Notes under the pieces: generated by a model
Database searches by the model: none
Seen by the model: only the letters and a program-made list of their open reading frames with translations
Told to the model about the DNA's origin: nothing
Shown: positions 52,957 through 60,627 of the stretch, piece by piece
Layout of the letters: the number at the start of each line of letters is the position of its first letter
Position numbering within the stretch: the first letter of the stretch is position 1
Source: Sva-07 sp963728195
Lineage (GTDB): Bacteria > Actinomycetota > Acidimicrobiia > Acidimicrobiales > Ilumatobacteraceae
Assembly (NCBI GenBank): GCA_963728195.1
Contig: CAVSIX010000005.1
Location: 62,001 to 126,000, forward strand
Direction: 5' to 3'
Length of the DNA: 64,000 bases
Translations under genes and position numbers: made by a program

Positions 52957-54959
52957 TCGCCGGACAGCGCAGTCCACTCCGCCGTGCCACGATCGCTGCG
53001 CTGACGATTGGCGCACTGACGACGGCGGTGGCAGCGATGACGGCGGCGCCGGTCGCGGCGCAGACCGACGGGCAGGTGAGCGCCGGCAGCTCGCCCGAAC
53101 AGGAGCTGGTCGAGAAGTACGCACCCATCCTGATGCTCAAGGCGCAGGAGGCCGCTTGCGATCCCGACGGTGAGCCGTACTCGCCGCAGGCGGTCGACAT
53201 CGTGCTCGACAATCCCGACGTCGTGCTGCGCCAGGTCGGTAACGGCGACCCGATCCTCGCCGTGGCGCCAACCGCTGCGGACCTCCACGGACGCAGCGAA
53301 GGCTTCTTCCTCGACTTCCCCGGTGGTGCGCTCGCGCCCGGATGCATCTACGAGGAGGACTTCGATCGATACACCGGCACGGTCACCGGCGACCGCAAGC
53401 CCGTGGTCTACGCACACATCGCCACCCAGGCCGACGAACCGGACCAGCTGGCCGTGCAGTACTGGTTCTGGTGGTACTTCAACGACTGGAACAACAAGCA
53501 CGAGAGCGACTGGGAGGGCATCCAGCTGCTGTTCGACGTCGGCACCGTTGCCGAGGCATTGGAGGCCGAACCGGTCAGCGCCGGCTACGCGCAGCACGAA
53601 GGCGGCGAACGCGCCGCATGGGAGTCGTCGAAGCTCGAACGCGACGGCACCCGGCCGTTCGTGTATCCCTCCGCCGGCTCGCACGCCAGCTACTTCGGCT
53701 CGGCGCTGTACCTCGGCCGCGGTGCGAGTGAGGGATTCGGGTGCGACACCACCGACGCGCCGTCGGTACGTACCGATCCCTCGGTGATCCTGCTGCCGTC
53801 GGCGTCATCGGGCCCCGACGACGAGTTCGCCTGGATCGACTACAACGGCCGCTGGGGCGAACGTCAGTCCGGAGCGTTCAACGCCCCGACGGGTCCGCAG
53901 GCCAAGGAGCGCTGGACGCGTCCGGTCGACTGGCAGGCCGAACTGCGCTCCGACAGCGTCGTCGTGCCCGCCGGCGACACGACCGGCGACGCGATCGTCA
54001 ACACGTTCTGCGGCGTGGTCGAGCGCGGATCGTCGGCGCTGATCACGCTGAAGACCTCGCCGCTGCGGTTGCTGGTCGCCCTCGCGATCGTCGTGTTCGC
54101 CGGACTGTGGCTCGCCCGGCGCACCGTGTGGGACCCGGTGGGCGTGCTGCCGATGGTGCGTCGCCGACGCGCCGGGCAGATCATCCGGGCCGCGGTCGGT
54201 TCCTACCGGCGCCGCGCCGGGGTGCTGATCACGTTCGGGCTGGTCTATCTGCCGATCGCCGTCGTCGTCGGTGCCACTGCGTCGGTGCTCCAGGTGATCC
54301 CGCTCGTGCGCCGCCTGACCGCACTCGCCGACAACGCCACCGAGACCAGCGTGGTCTTCGCTCTGGCGGCAGGCAGCGCTGCGAACCTCCTCGCGTTCGT
54401 CGCGGTGACGGCGATGGTCGCCGCCTACTACGAGTTGCTGGGCGAGGACGGCCACGCATCGGGCATCGACGCCGTCCGCCGGGCGTGGCTGCACGCCGGC
54501 GACCTCGCGATGGGGTTCCTCCGGGCGTTCGTGACCATCGCCGTGCTGATGGCCACCGTCGTCGGCTTCCCGGTCGGCATCTGGTTGCTGGTGCGCTATC
54601 AGTTCATGGCCCAGGTGATCGTCATCGAGCATCGCAACGGCAGCGACGCACTGTCGCGCAGCAGCCGACTCGTACGTGGTCGCTGGTGGCACACGGCGCT
54701 GATGGTGGGGCTGTTCAACCTGCTCGTGGCGACGTCCGGCCTCGTCGTCGGGCTGGCGCTGCTCGTGCTCGTGCCGTCGATCCCGCTGTGGCTCTTCTCC
54801 GGGTTGATCACGCTGGTCTATGCGCTGATCGTTCCGCTCGCTGCGGTCGCTCAGACGTTGCTGTTCGGCGATACGGTCGCCCAGGAGCGGGGCATCCCCG
54901 CTGCGGCGGCCGGCGACGTCGACTCGGCGGAATCGGCACGGCCGCCCGTCGCGGTCTGA
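52953..54959 (+). CDS. Exported Vps62-like domain protein with multi-pass C-terminus
   Basis: A 668-residue protein. A signal peptide (about residues 1-36) is followed by an extracytoplasmic domain with the Vps62-like signature: VQYWFWWYFNDW (168-179), HESDWEGIQLLF (183-194) and SAGSHASYFGSALYL. The C-terminal 300 residues hold about eight hydrophobic helices (from about residue 365). It overlaps the stop of the formylglycine-generating enzyme gene (ATGA), forming a three-gene operon with the sulfatase. The motif order resembles the protein at 4984-6756. No activity is established; a role in handling sulfated or lipid substrates at the surface is inference. Confidence 0.7.
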   Translation: MIAGQRSPLRRATIAALTIGALTTAVAAMTAAPVAAQTDGQVSAGSSPEQELVEKYAPILMLKAQEAACDPDGEPYSPQAVDIVLDNPDVVLRQVGNGDPILAVAPTAADLHGRSEGFFLDFPGGALAPGCIYEEDFDRYTGTVTGDRKPVVYAHIATQADEPDQLAVQYWFWWYFNDWNNKHESDWEGIQLLFDVGTVAEALEAEPVSAGYAQHEGGERAAWESSKLERDGTRPFVYPSAGSHASYFGSALYLGRGASEGFGCDTTDAPSVRTDPSVILLPSASSGPDDEFAWIDYNGRWGERQSGAFNAPTGPQAKERWTRPVDWQAELRSDSVVVPAGDTTGDAIVNTFCGVVERGSSALITLKTSPLRLLVALAIVVFAGLWLARRTVWDPVGVLPMVRRRRAGQIIRAAVGSYRRRAGVLITFGLVYLPIAVVVGATASVLQVIPLVRRLTALADNATETSVVFALAAGSAANLLAFVAVTAMVAAYYELLGEDGHASGIDAVRRAWLHAGDLAMGFLRAFVTIAVLMATVVGFPVGIWLLVRYQFMAQVIVIEHRNGSDALSRSSRLVRGRWWHTALMVGLFNLLVATSGLVVGLALLVLVPSIPLWLFSGLITLVYALIVPLAAVAQTLLFGDTVAQERGIPAAAAGDVDSAESARPPVAV

Positions 54960-55063
54960 ACGTCGTCATCGCAACGAGCGACGTCGGGCCGTGCCGGGAC
55001 GCGACAACGGCGCCGCCTCGGACCGCGTGGTCCGGTGCGACGCCGTTGGGCAGGTGGTGGTCG

Positions 55064-55462
55064 TCAGCCGACGACTTTGGCCTTGGCCGCCGCGTACTCG
55101 GCGTCGTCGAGCTTGCCGCTCGTGTGGAGGTCGGCGAGCGTGGCGAGTTGGTCCGCCGCGCTGGTGCCGCCGCCGGCAGTCGTACGGATGTAGTCCTGCA
55201 TGGCGGCCTCCTGGGCCTTCGCGGCCGTGATCTGGCGTTCGTGCATGGAACCGCCACGAATGATCAGGTAGAGGAAGATGCCGAGGAAGGGCACGAAGAT
55301 GATGAAGATCGACCAGATCGCCTTCGCTGCGCCGCCCAGGTCCTCGCTGCGCATGATGTCGCCGAAGATCGAGAAGATCAACATGATCCACACGAAGAAC
55401 AGGAAGAACCACAGGATCGACCAGAAGACCTGTCCCGTTCCGAATTCAGCTGCTACTAGCAA
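55064..55462 (-). CDS. Two-helix membrane protein with C-terminal SHOCT domain
   Basis: A 132-residue protein. Two hydrophobic helices (about residues 10-35 and 48-68) match the PLDc_N-type membrane segment. The C-terminal 30 residues, LATLADLHTSGKLDDAEYAAAK, are a SHOCT motif, common in small membrane proteins of unknown role. ATG 55462 is used. It is the last of a minus-strand pair with another small membrane protein gene 156 bases upstream. Confidence 0.82.
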   Translation of the reverse strand: MLVAAEFGTGQVFWSILWFFLFFVWIMLIFSIFGDIMRSEDLGGAAKAIWSIFIIFVPFLGIFLYLIIRGGSMHERQITAAKAQEAAMQDYIRTTAGGGTSAADQLATLADLHTSGKLDDAEYAAAKAKVVG

Positions 55463-55618
55463 GTTGTTACCTTTCGTCCCGTCGGCGCGTGTGTGCGCCG
55501 AGCGGCAACAGCATCGTCCGTGCGCGACACGAAATCAAGCATCCTGACATCGGCCGAGTCAAGAGATTGGAACGGCGTGTCAGACGTCGCGTCGAGGCGG
55601 CGCTCGCAGACGACGACG

Positions 55619-55813
55619 TCAGTCCCAGTCCCGGCCCACGGCCGCGGGCGCAGACGCCGATCCGAGCAGCACCGAGACCAGGATGCCGAGCGGGAGCGCG
55701 CCCCAGTAGCCGAGAGAGAGCCCCACGTTGCCCAAGAAGAGCATCAGGAGCCACGTCGCCGGGAAGGTGGCGATGAGGAAGACGAGAAGAACGGCGATCA
55801 GTCCCTTGATCAT
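55619..55813 (-). CDS. Small two-helix membrane protein
   Basis: A 64-residue hydrophobic protein. Two helices (about residues 4-27 and 31-52, with LSLGYWGALPLGIL between) end in a short AAVGRDWD tail. No family is recognised. The ATG at 55813 is plausible, but the small size makes the call moderate. It is divergent from the GlsB/YeaQ-type gene. Confidence 0.6.
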   Translation of the reverse strand: MIKGLIAVLLVFLIATFPATWLLMLFLGNVGLSLGYWGALPLGILVSVLLGSASAPAAVGRDWD

Positions 55814-55891
55814 GATGTCCCCATTTCGTTGACCGGGCCGTCGATCTGGCGGACCCGGTGCCGAATGTAATCACTGGGGTAGCGTGCGGAC

Positions 55892-56200
55892 GTGCTCATC
55901 TTGGGAATCCTCGGTTTCGGAATGCTCGTCGGCTGGTTGGCGCAGGCCATCTTGGGGCGCGGTGGCCAGACCACCGACTGGGCGATGGCGCTCGTCGCGG
56001 GCCTCGGTGGCTCGCTCGTCGGCGGACTGCTCGCCAGTCTGATCGCCGGCGATGGCCTCGACCTGAAGCCGAGCGGTGTGATCGGCTCGATCGTCGGCGC
56101 AGTGATCATCACCGCCATCTGGCAGTGGTACGCGAACAAGAAGCGCACCGAGGCCCGCGCCGCCGCAAAGCACGCAGCGCGGTCTGGTCGCCACCACTGA
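55892..56200 (+). CDS. GlsB/YeaQ/YmgE-family small membrane protein
   Basis: A 102-residue protein with three hydrophobic helices and the family pattern GMLVGWLAQAILGRGG, then VAGLGGSLVGG and GSIVGAVIITAIW. The C-terminal tail (about residues 83-102) is strongly basic and cytoplasmic. Relatives are stress-induced in Gram-negative and Gram-positive bacteria; the function is unknown. The start is GTG 55892. The amidohydrolase gene follows 28 bases downstream in the same orientation. Confidence 0.85.
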   Translation: MLILGILGFGMLVGWLAQAILGRGGQTTDWAMALVAGLGGSLVGGLLASLIAGDGLDLKPSGVIGSIVGAVIITAIWQWYANKKRTEARAAAKHAARSGRHH

Positions 56201-56228
56201 GCGACCGTCGAGCTGCGACGATGGGGCG

Positions 56229-57266
56229 ATGACCAGCGCGATGCCGCCCGACACGACCCCGGGGCTCGTGTGTGCGCATCACCACCTCTACTCGGTGTTG
56301 GCGCGCGGCATGCCGTCGCCGCCGACCACGCCGTCGACGTTCCTCGGCGTACTCGAGCAGATCTGGTGGCGTCTCGACACCGCTCTCGATCTCGACATGC
56401 TCCAGTGGTCGGCGAAGCTCGGTGCGCTCGAGGCGCTCGAGGCGGGCTGCACGGCGATCGTCGATCATCACGAGTCGCCCAACGCGATCGAGGGTTCGTT
56501 GTCGGTGATCGCCGACGCCTGCGAATCCGTCGGTGTGCGCGTCGTCGCTGCGTACGGCGTCACCGACCGTCACGGGAGCGACGGTGCGCGTCGCGGTCTG
56601 GAGGAGAACGACCGGTTCCTGCGCGAGGGCGGCCGGGGCATGGTCGGGGTGCACGCCGCGTTCACGTGCACCGACGACACGCTCGCCGCCGCCGCGGACC
56701 TCGCGGTGCGCCACGGTGTCGGCGTGCACGTCCACGTCGCCGAGGGGCCCGACGACGTCGCCGCGGCCGACCGGCTCGCCGGGTCGTCCACCGACGCCTG
56801 GCTGCTGATCCACGGGGTACACCTCGCCGACGACCACGGCCTGCGGGGCACGATCGTGCACAACCCGCGCTCGAACATGAACAACGCCGTCGGCTACGCC
56901 CGTCCGGTGCGCTTCGGCAATCCGGTGGCGCTCGGCACCGACGGCATCGGCGCCGACATGCTCGCGGAGTTCCAACTCGCGTTCGTCGCAGCACGCGCCG
57001 CCGACGTCTCGTTCAGTCCCGACACGGCGTGGGAGTGGTTGGAACGGGGGTGGGTGCTCGTTCCCGAGGCGCGATCCGATCGCGTCACGTGGTCGTACTC
57101 GCCGATGGAACCATGGCATCTCGCCTATACGCCGACCGTGCGGGCGCTCGACGTCGACATCGACGGCGAACCGGCGCTGCGCGGTGGGGTGGCGACCCGG
57201 GTCGACGCTGCGGAGATCCGGGCGAAGGCCGCCGAGCAGGCGACGCGCCTGCACTCGCGCCTGTGA
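56229..57266 (+). CDS. Amidohydrolase (cytosine-deaminase/chlorohydrolase-like), without N-terminal beta-sandwich
   Basis: A 345-residue TIM-barrel metal hydrolase. The HxH metal motif is at H17-H19 (GLVCAHHHLYS), then VDHHESP, VHVHVAEG with its histidine, LIHGVHLAD, and LGTDGIGAD with the metal Asp. Relatives deaminate or dechlorinate nucleobases and triazines. Unusually the protein begins almost at the HxH motif: the beta-sandwich domain that normally precedes it is missing, and no upstream frame supplies it. The barrel itself looks complete. The substrate is unknown. Confidence 0.82.
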   Translation: MTSAMPPDTTPGLVCAHHHLYSVLARGMPSPPTTPSTFLGVLEQIWWRLDTALDLDMLQWSAKLGALEALEAGCTAIVDHHESPNAIEGSLSVIADACESVGVRVVAAYGVTDRHGSDGARRGLEENDRFLREGGRGMVGVHAAFTCTDDTLAAAADLAVRHGVGVHVHVAEGPDDVAAADRLAGSSTDAWLLIHGVHLADDHGLRGTIVHNPRSNMNNAVGYARPVRFGNPVALGTDGIGADMLAEFQLAFVAARAADVSFSPDTAWEWLERGWVLVPEARSDRVTWSYSPMEPWHLAYTPTVRALDVDIDGEPALRGGVATRVDAAEIRAKAAEQATRLHSRL

Positions 57267-57293
57267 CGAGCCGGTCCGTCAGTGGGCGTGGCG

Positions 57294-58286
57294 TCAGGTG
57301 ACGACGACGGTGGTGCCGACGTCGGCGAACGCCCACAGGAATGCGGCGTCGAGGTCGTGCTGGCGCTGGCATCCGCCCGACAGGCGGGTGCCGAGCTCGT
57401 CGGTGGTCTGGTACACCGAGTTGTCCGAGACGTGGCGGGGGATGCCGTGGAAGCCGATGTGCCCGATCTCGGTTCGCTGGTAGCGGATCATCTTCGGCAG
57501 GTAGGCCTGGCCGTTCCATGCCGTCGACATCTCCGAGCGGCTGTAGACCGTGTGGGTCCCCGGTTCCTCGTTGCTGTACTTCGAACCCGACACGAGCCAC
57601 GACCGCACGATGCGTTCGTTGGCGTCGACCGCCCACACCCGCTGGCCGGCGCGGTCGTACACGATGCGGCGACCCGACCCGGAGTCGTCGGGCAGCGGCG
57701 GGGCGTCGGCGCCCGTCGACGCCACGGGCGACAGGTAGTAACCGGTCGAGTCCGGCGTGTTGGGAGGAGGTGGCGGGGTGCGGACCACGAGCGCGTCCTC
57801 GTCGGGCCAGATACCGAGATGGAGCGCACTCTCGCGGCCCACCACGCCGTCGACGAAGAGCCCGGCGTCCTCCTGGTAGGCCATCGCGGCGGCGAGGGTC
57901 GCATCGTCGAAGTCGCCGTCGGTCTCGCCGTCGTAGAAACCCGCGTCGGCCAGCGCCGTCTGGAGGCACTCGACGCCGTCGCCTTGCGAGCCGAGACGGA
58001 TCGAGAGCGCGCCGATCGTGCAGCCGCCGTCGGTGCGCTGCTGCTCGATCGGCGCTGTCGATTCGACCTCGTTCTGCCCCAGGTCGCCCTCGAGGTCGGG
58101 CAGCGCCAGGCCGACCGGCGTCGCGGAGGCGTCGGCGTCGTCGGCTGCGATGGCGATCGAGTTCGCCGCGTCGTCGCCGGAGGCGTTGTCGGCGGTGACG
58201 ACGGCACCGACCCCTGCGGCGGCGACGACCGCGCCCAGGGCGAGCGCGACACCGAGTCGGCGTCGATGATCTGGCGCAGCCGTCAT
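57294..58286 (-). CDS. L,D-transpeptidase (YkuD) with peptidoglycan-binding domain
   Basis: A 330-residue exported enzyme. A signal anchor is at about residues 10-30. A peptidoglycan-binding_1 repeat sits at about 88-150 (GDGVECLQTALADAGFYDG and AMAYQEDAGLFVDGVVG). The YkuD domain covers about 195-330, with HIGFHGIP giving the His and SGGCQRQHDL the catalytic Cys. It cross-links peptidoglycan through 3-3 bonds, typical of actinobacterial walls. ATG 58286 is used. A DUF202 gene ends 44 bases upstream. Confidence 0.9.
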   Translation of the reverse strand: MTAAPDHRRRLGVALALGAVVAAAGVGAVVTADNASGDDAANSIAIAADDADASATPVGLALPDLEGDLGQNEVESTAPIEQQRTDGGCTIGALSIRLGSQGDGVECLQTALADAGFYDGETDGDFDDATLAAAMAYQEDAGLFVDGVVGRESALHLGIWPDEDALVVRTPPPPPNTPDSTGYYLSPVASTGADAPPLPDDSGSGRRIVYDRAGQRVWAVDANERIVRSWLVSGSKYSNEEPGTHTVYSRSEMSTAWNGQAYLPKMIRYQRTEIGHIGFHGIPRHVSDNSVYQTTDELGTRLSGGCQRQHDLDAAFLWAFADVGTTVVVT

Positions 58287-58330
58287 GTCAGGCGAGGCTA
58301 CCGACGCCCGCACGCACCGCGATGTCGGCG

Positions 58331-58678
58331 TCAGCGCAACAGGACCACCGTCGTCGCGGCGGCAAGCCCGGCGCCGGTGCCGGCGATCGTCGCGACGCCG
58401 ACCCAGCGGGCCGCCGACGGGTGGACCACGTCGGTCCCGCCCCGCAACAACCCGTGCAGTTGCTCGTAGTGGGCCCCCGACCAGACGAGCAACCCGGCGC
58501 CGAACGTCACCTGTGCCATGCCGCCGGCGGCGAGCAGCCAGAACTCCTGGGACGCAGCGAACCGGCTCAGCACCAGCCCGGCGACCATCGTCGAGATCGA
58601 CGTGCGCTCCCACGCCAACGACGTCCGCTCCTGCTGCAACCCGGCGTCGAAGACCGCCGGCGGCCGCCGATCGTTCAC
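58331..58678 (-). CDS. DUF202-family small membrane protein
   Basis: A 115-residue protein of the DUF202 type: QQERTSLAWERTSIS at about residues 11-25 is the family motif, followed by three transmembrane helices. The GTG at 58678 overlaps the previous stop (GTGA), so it is co-translated with the other DUF202 gene. Function unknown. Paired DUF202 genes of slightly different type (this and YidH-like) are common. Confidence 0.82.
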   Translation of the reverse strand: MNDRRPPAVFDAGLQQERTSLAWERTSISTMVAGLVLSRFAASQEFWLLAAGGMAQVTFGAGLLVWSGAHYEQLHGLLRGGTDVVHPSAARWVGVATIAGTGAGLAAATTVVLLR

Positions 58679-59043
58679 GGCGTGTCGACCACGAGGATGA
58701 CGGCGGCCACGATCGCCACCACCGCCGTGCCGACCGCCATCATCATGGGCAGGCGCGAGGCCGGCAGGGGTTCGTGCAGTCGCATCGAGCGTTCGTTGAG
58801 CGCCCATCGACGATACGCGCTCGATGCGGTGAGGAAGCTCAGTGCGAGCAGCAGGATGCCCAGCGCCTCGCCGAGCACGACGTCGTCGAGGAAGCTCACC
58901 GCTGCCAGCCCACCGGCGGCGAGGGCGAGCGCAGTGCGGACCCATGCGAGGAACGTGCGCTCGTTGGCGAGTGTGAAGCGGTAGTCGGGCTCGTCGCCGA
59001 CACCGCGCGGGTCGGGCGGCACGATGCGGTCGCGCAGTGTCAC
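58675..59043 (-). CDS. DUF202/YidH-family membrane protein
   Basis: A 122-residue protein with FTLANERTFLAWVRTALALAAGG (the DUF202 motif) at about residues 19-41 and three helices. The GTG at 59043 overlaps the stop of the acyltransferase gene as GTGA, and its own stop overlaps the next gene as GTGA. It is thus the middle of a three-gene coupled set. No enzymatic motif is present. Confidence 0.85.
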   Translation of the reverse strand: MTLRDRIVPPDPRGVGDEPDYRFTLANERTFLAWVRTALALAAGGLAAVSFLDDVVLGEALGILLLALSFLTASSAYRRWALNERSMRLHEPLPASRLPMMMAVGTAVVAIVAAVILVVDTP

Positions 59044-60458
59044 GCGACCTGGCTCAACGCCACCGTGTCGTCGATCGCGGCTCGCAGGCAACGGGTGAAG
59101 AGCGCGTGGTCGCCGACCGCCGCACGATCGCTGTTGACGCCGAGGTGGACGGCACCGTCGTAGCTGAACAGCGTGATGTTGATCGCCGCACCGGCCAATG
59201 GGCCGAACGCGTAGAACTCCTCGATGCGCGAGCCGGCCATGAACACCGGGAACGGTGGGCCGGGCACGTTCGAGGTCGTGATGTCGACACCCTTGAGCAT
59301 CGCGCCGAGGATCGACACTGCTGCCGCTGGTCCGAACCGCGAGATCACGCCGGAGATGTCGTTGACGTGAGGCAGCGCCGGCTCGGCGCGCACCGCTCGG
59401 AGCAGTTCCTTGACCTCGCCGATGCGAGCTGCCGGGTCGCTGTCGCTCAGCGGCAGCACCATCCGGGCGGGGACGAACTGATTGTCGAAGTTGTTCGCAC
59501 CCTCGCCACCGCGAACGCTGATCGGCATGTTCATCCGCACCTCGGCGCACGGCTGACCGATGGCATCGTGGTAGCGCCGCAACGCATCGAGCGTGATGGC
59601 GACGAACACGTCGTTGAGCGTGCCGCCCACCGATGTGGCCGCCGCCTTCAGTTCGGCGAACGGGACCGAGACCGCCTCGAAGTGGGTGTTGAGCGAGCGG
59701 TCGGTCATCGCCGGGCTCAGCGGTGTCGTCGCCGGCTTGACGACTCGTGCGATCGACCCGGTCGTGCGACCCAGTTGCTCGATCGTGCGGATCGGATCGC
59801 GCAGCAGGTCGGTGGCGGTCCTGAGCGACGCCCGGCCGAGCCGGGCGCCGGTCCTCGCCTCGGAGGCGATCCGGTGGGCGACCGATCGCGCACCGGGGAT
59901 CGCCCACACCGGCGCCTGGATGGTCAGCCGGTGATCGACGACCGTCGGCGCATCGCTGGCCGTGCCGCGAGTCCCCGCAGAGGCGTCCGACGACGGGTCG
60001 GCCTCGAGATCGACCATGTGCTGGAGGAGCTGCACCATGCCGAGGCCGTCGGCGATCGCATGGTGCACCTTCATGATGAACGCCGCCCGCTTGCCCGGCA
60101 GACCTTCGACCACGCACAGCTCCCACAGCGGACGGTCCTTGTCGAAGGCGCGGGCCGCCATGCGCTGCGCATGGTCGAGCACCTGACGTCGTCCGGGTCG
60201 GCGGCCGGGCAGGCGTGCCCAGGTGTAGTGGTAGTCGATGTCGACGTGGGGATCGTCGGCCCAGCGCGGCGGAGCGACGCCGGGCTGCTCGTCGAGCACC
60301 CGTTGGTGCAGGCGCGGAATCCGCTCGACGATGCGATCGACGACGGCGTCCATGCGGTCGCGGTCCGGCACCGAGTCGAGGAACCAGACGCTCGTGATCG
60401 TCGAGCGCAACAGCGGGTCGCGCTCGATGTGCCAGAGCACCGAATCGCTCTCGCTCAT
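59040..60458 (-). CDS. WS/DGAT-family acyltransferase
   Basis: A 472-residue wax ester synthase / diacylglycerol acyltransferase. The catalytic HHxxxDG motif is VHHAIADGLG (132-138). GTLNDVFVAIT, MPISVRGG and DITTSNVPGPPFP are family signatures. It acylates alcohols or diacylglycerol using acyl-CoA to make storage wax or triacylglycerol. The ATG at 60458 gives a natural family start; ATG 60572 would add an untypical extension. It leads the coupled set with two DUF202 genes and is divergent from a second WS/DGAT gene. Confidence 0.9.
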   Translation of the reverse strand: MSESDSVLWHIERDPLLRSTITSVWFLDSVPDRDRMDAVVDRIVERIPRLHQRVLDEQPGVAPPRWADDPHVDIDYHYTWARLPGRRPGRRQVLDHAQRMAARAFDKDRPLWELCVVEGLPGKRAAFIMKVHHAIADGLGMVQLLQHMVDLEADPSSDASAGTRGTASDAPTVVDHRLTIQAPVWAIPGARSVAHRIASEARTGARLGRASLRTATDLLRDPIRTIEQLGRTTGSIARVVKPATTPLSPAMTDRSLNTHFEAVSVPFAELKAAATSVGGTLNDVFVAITLDALRRYHDAIGQPCAEVRMNMPISVRGGEGANNFDNQFVPARMVLPLSDSDPAARIGEVKELLRAVRAEPALPHVNDISGVISRFGPAAAVSILGAMLKGVDITTSNVPGPPFPVFMAGSRIEEFYAFGPLAGAAINITLFSYDGAVHLGVNSDRAAVGDHALFTRCLRAAIDDTVALSQVA

Positions 60459-60627
60459 CCATTCGTCGTAGTGCAACTCACCCACGAAGTCCCCCCAGCC
60501 GAGGGCTTCGGGGACCACGATTCCGCATGGTGTGACCCATGTGGCAGAACGTACACCTGCGGCGTCGCGCACGGCGATTGTCCTCCAGGCTGTTCTCGCG
60601 TCGGTGATCGGCGCGAGACTGAACGGC

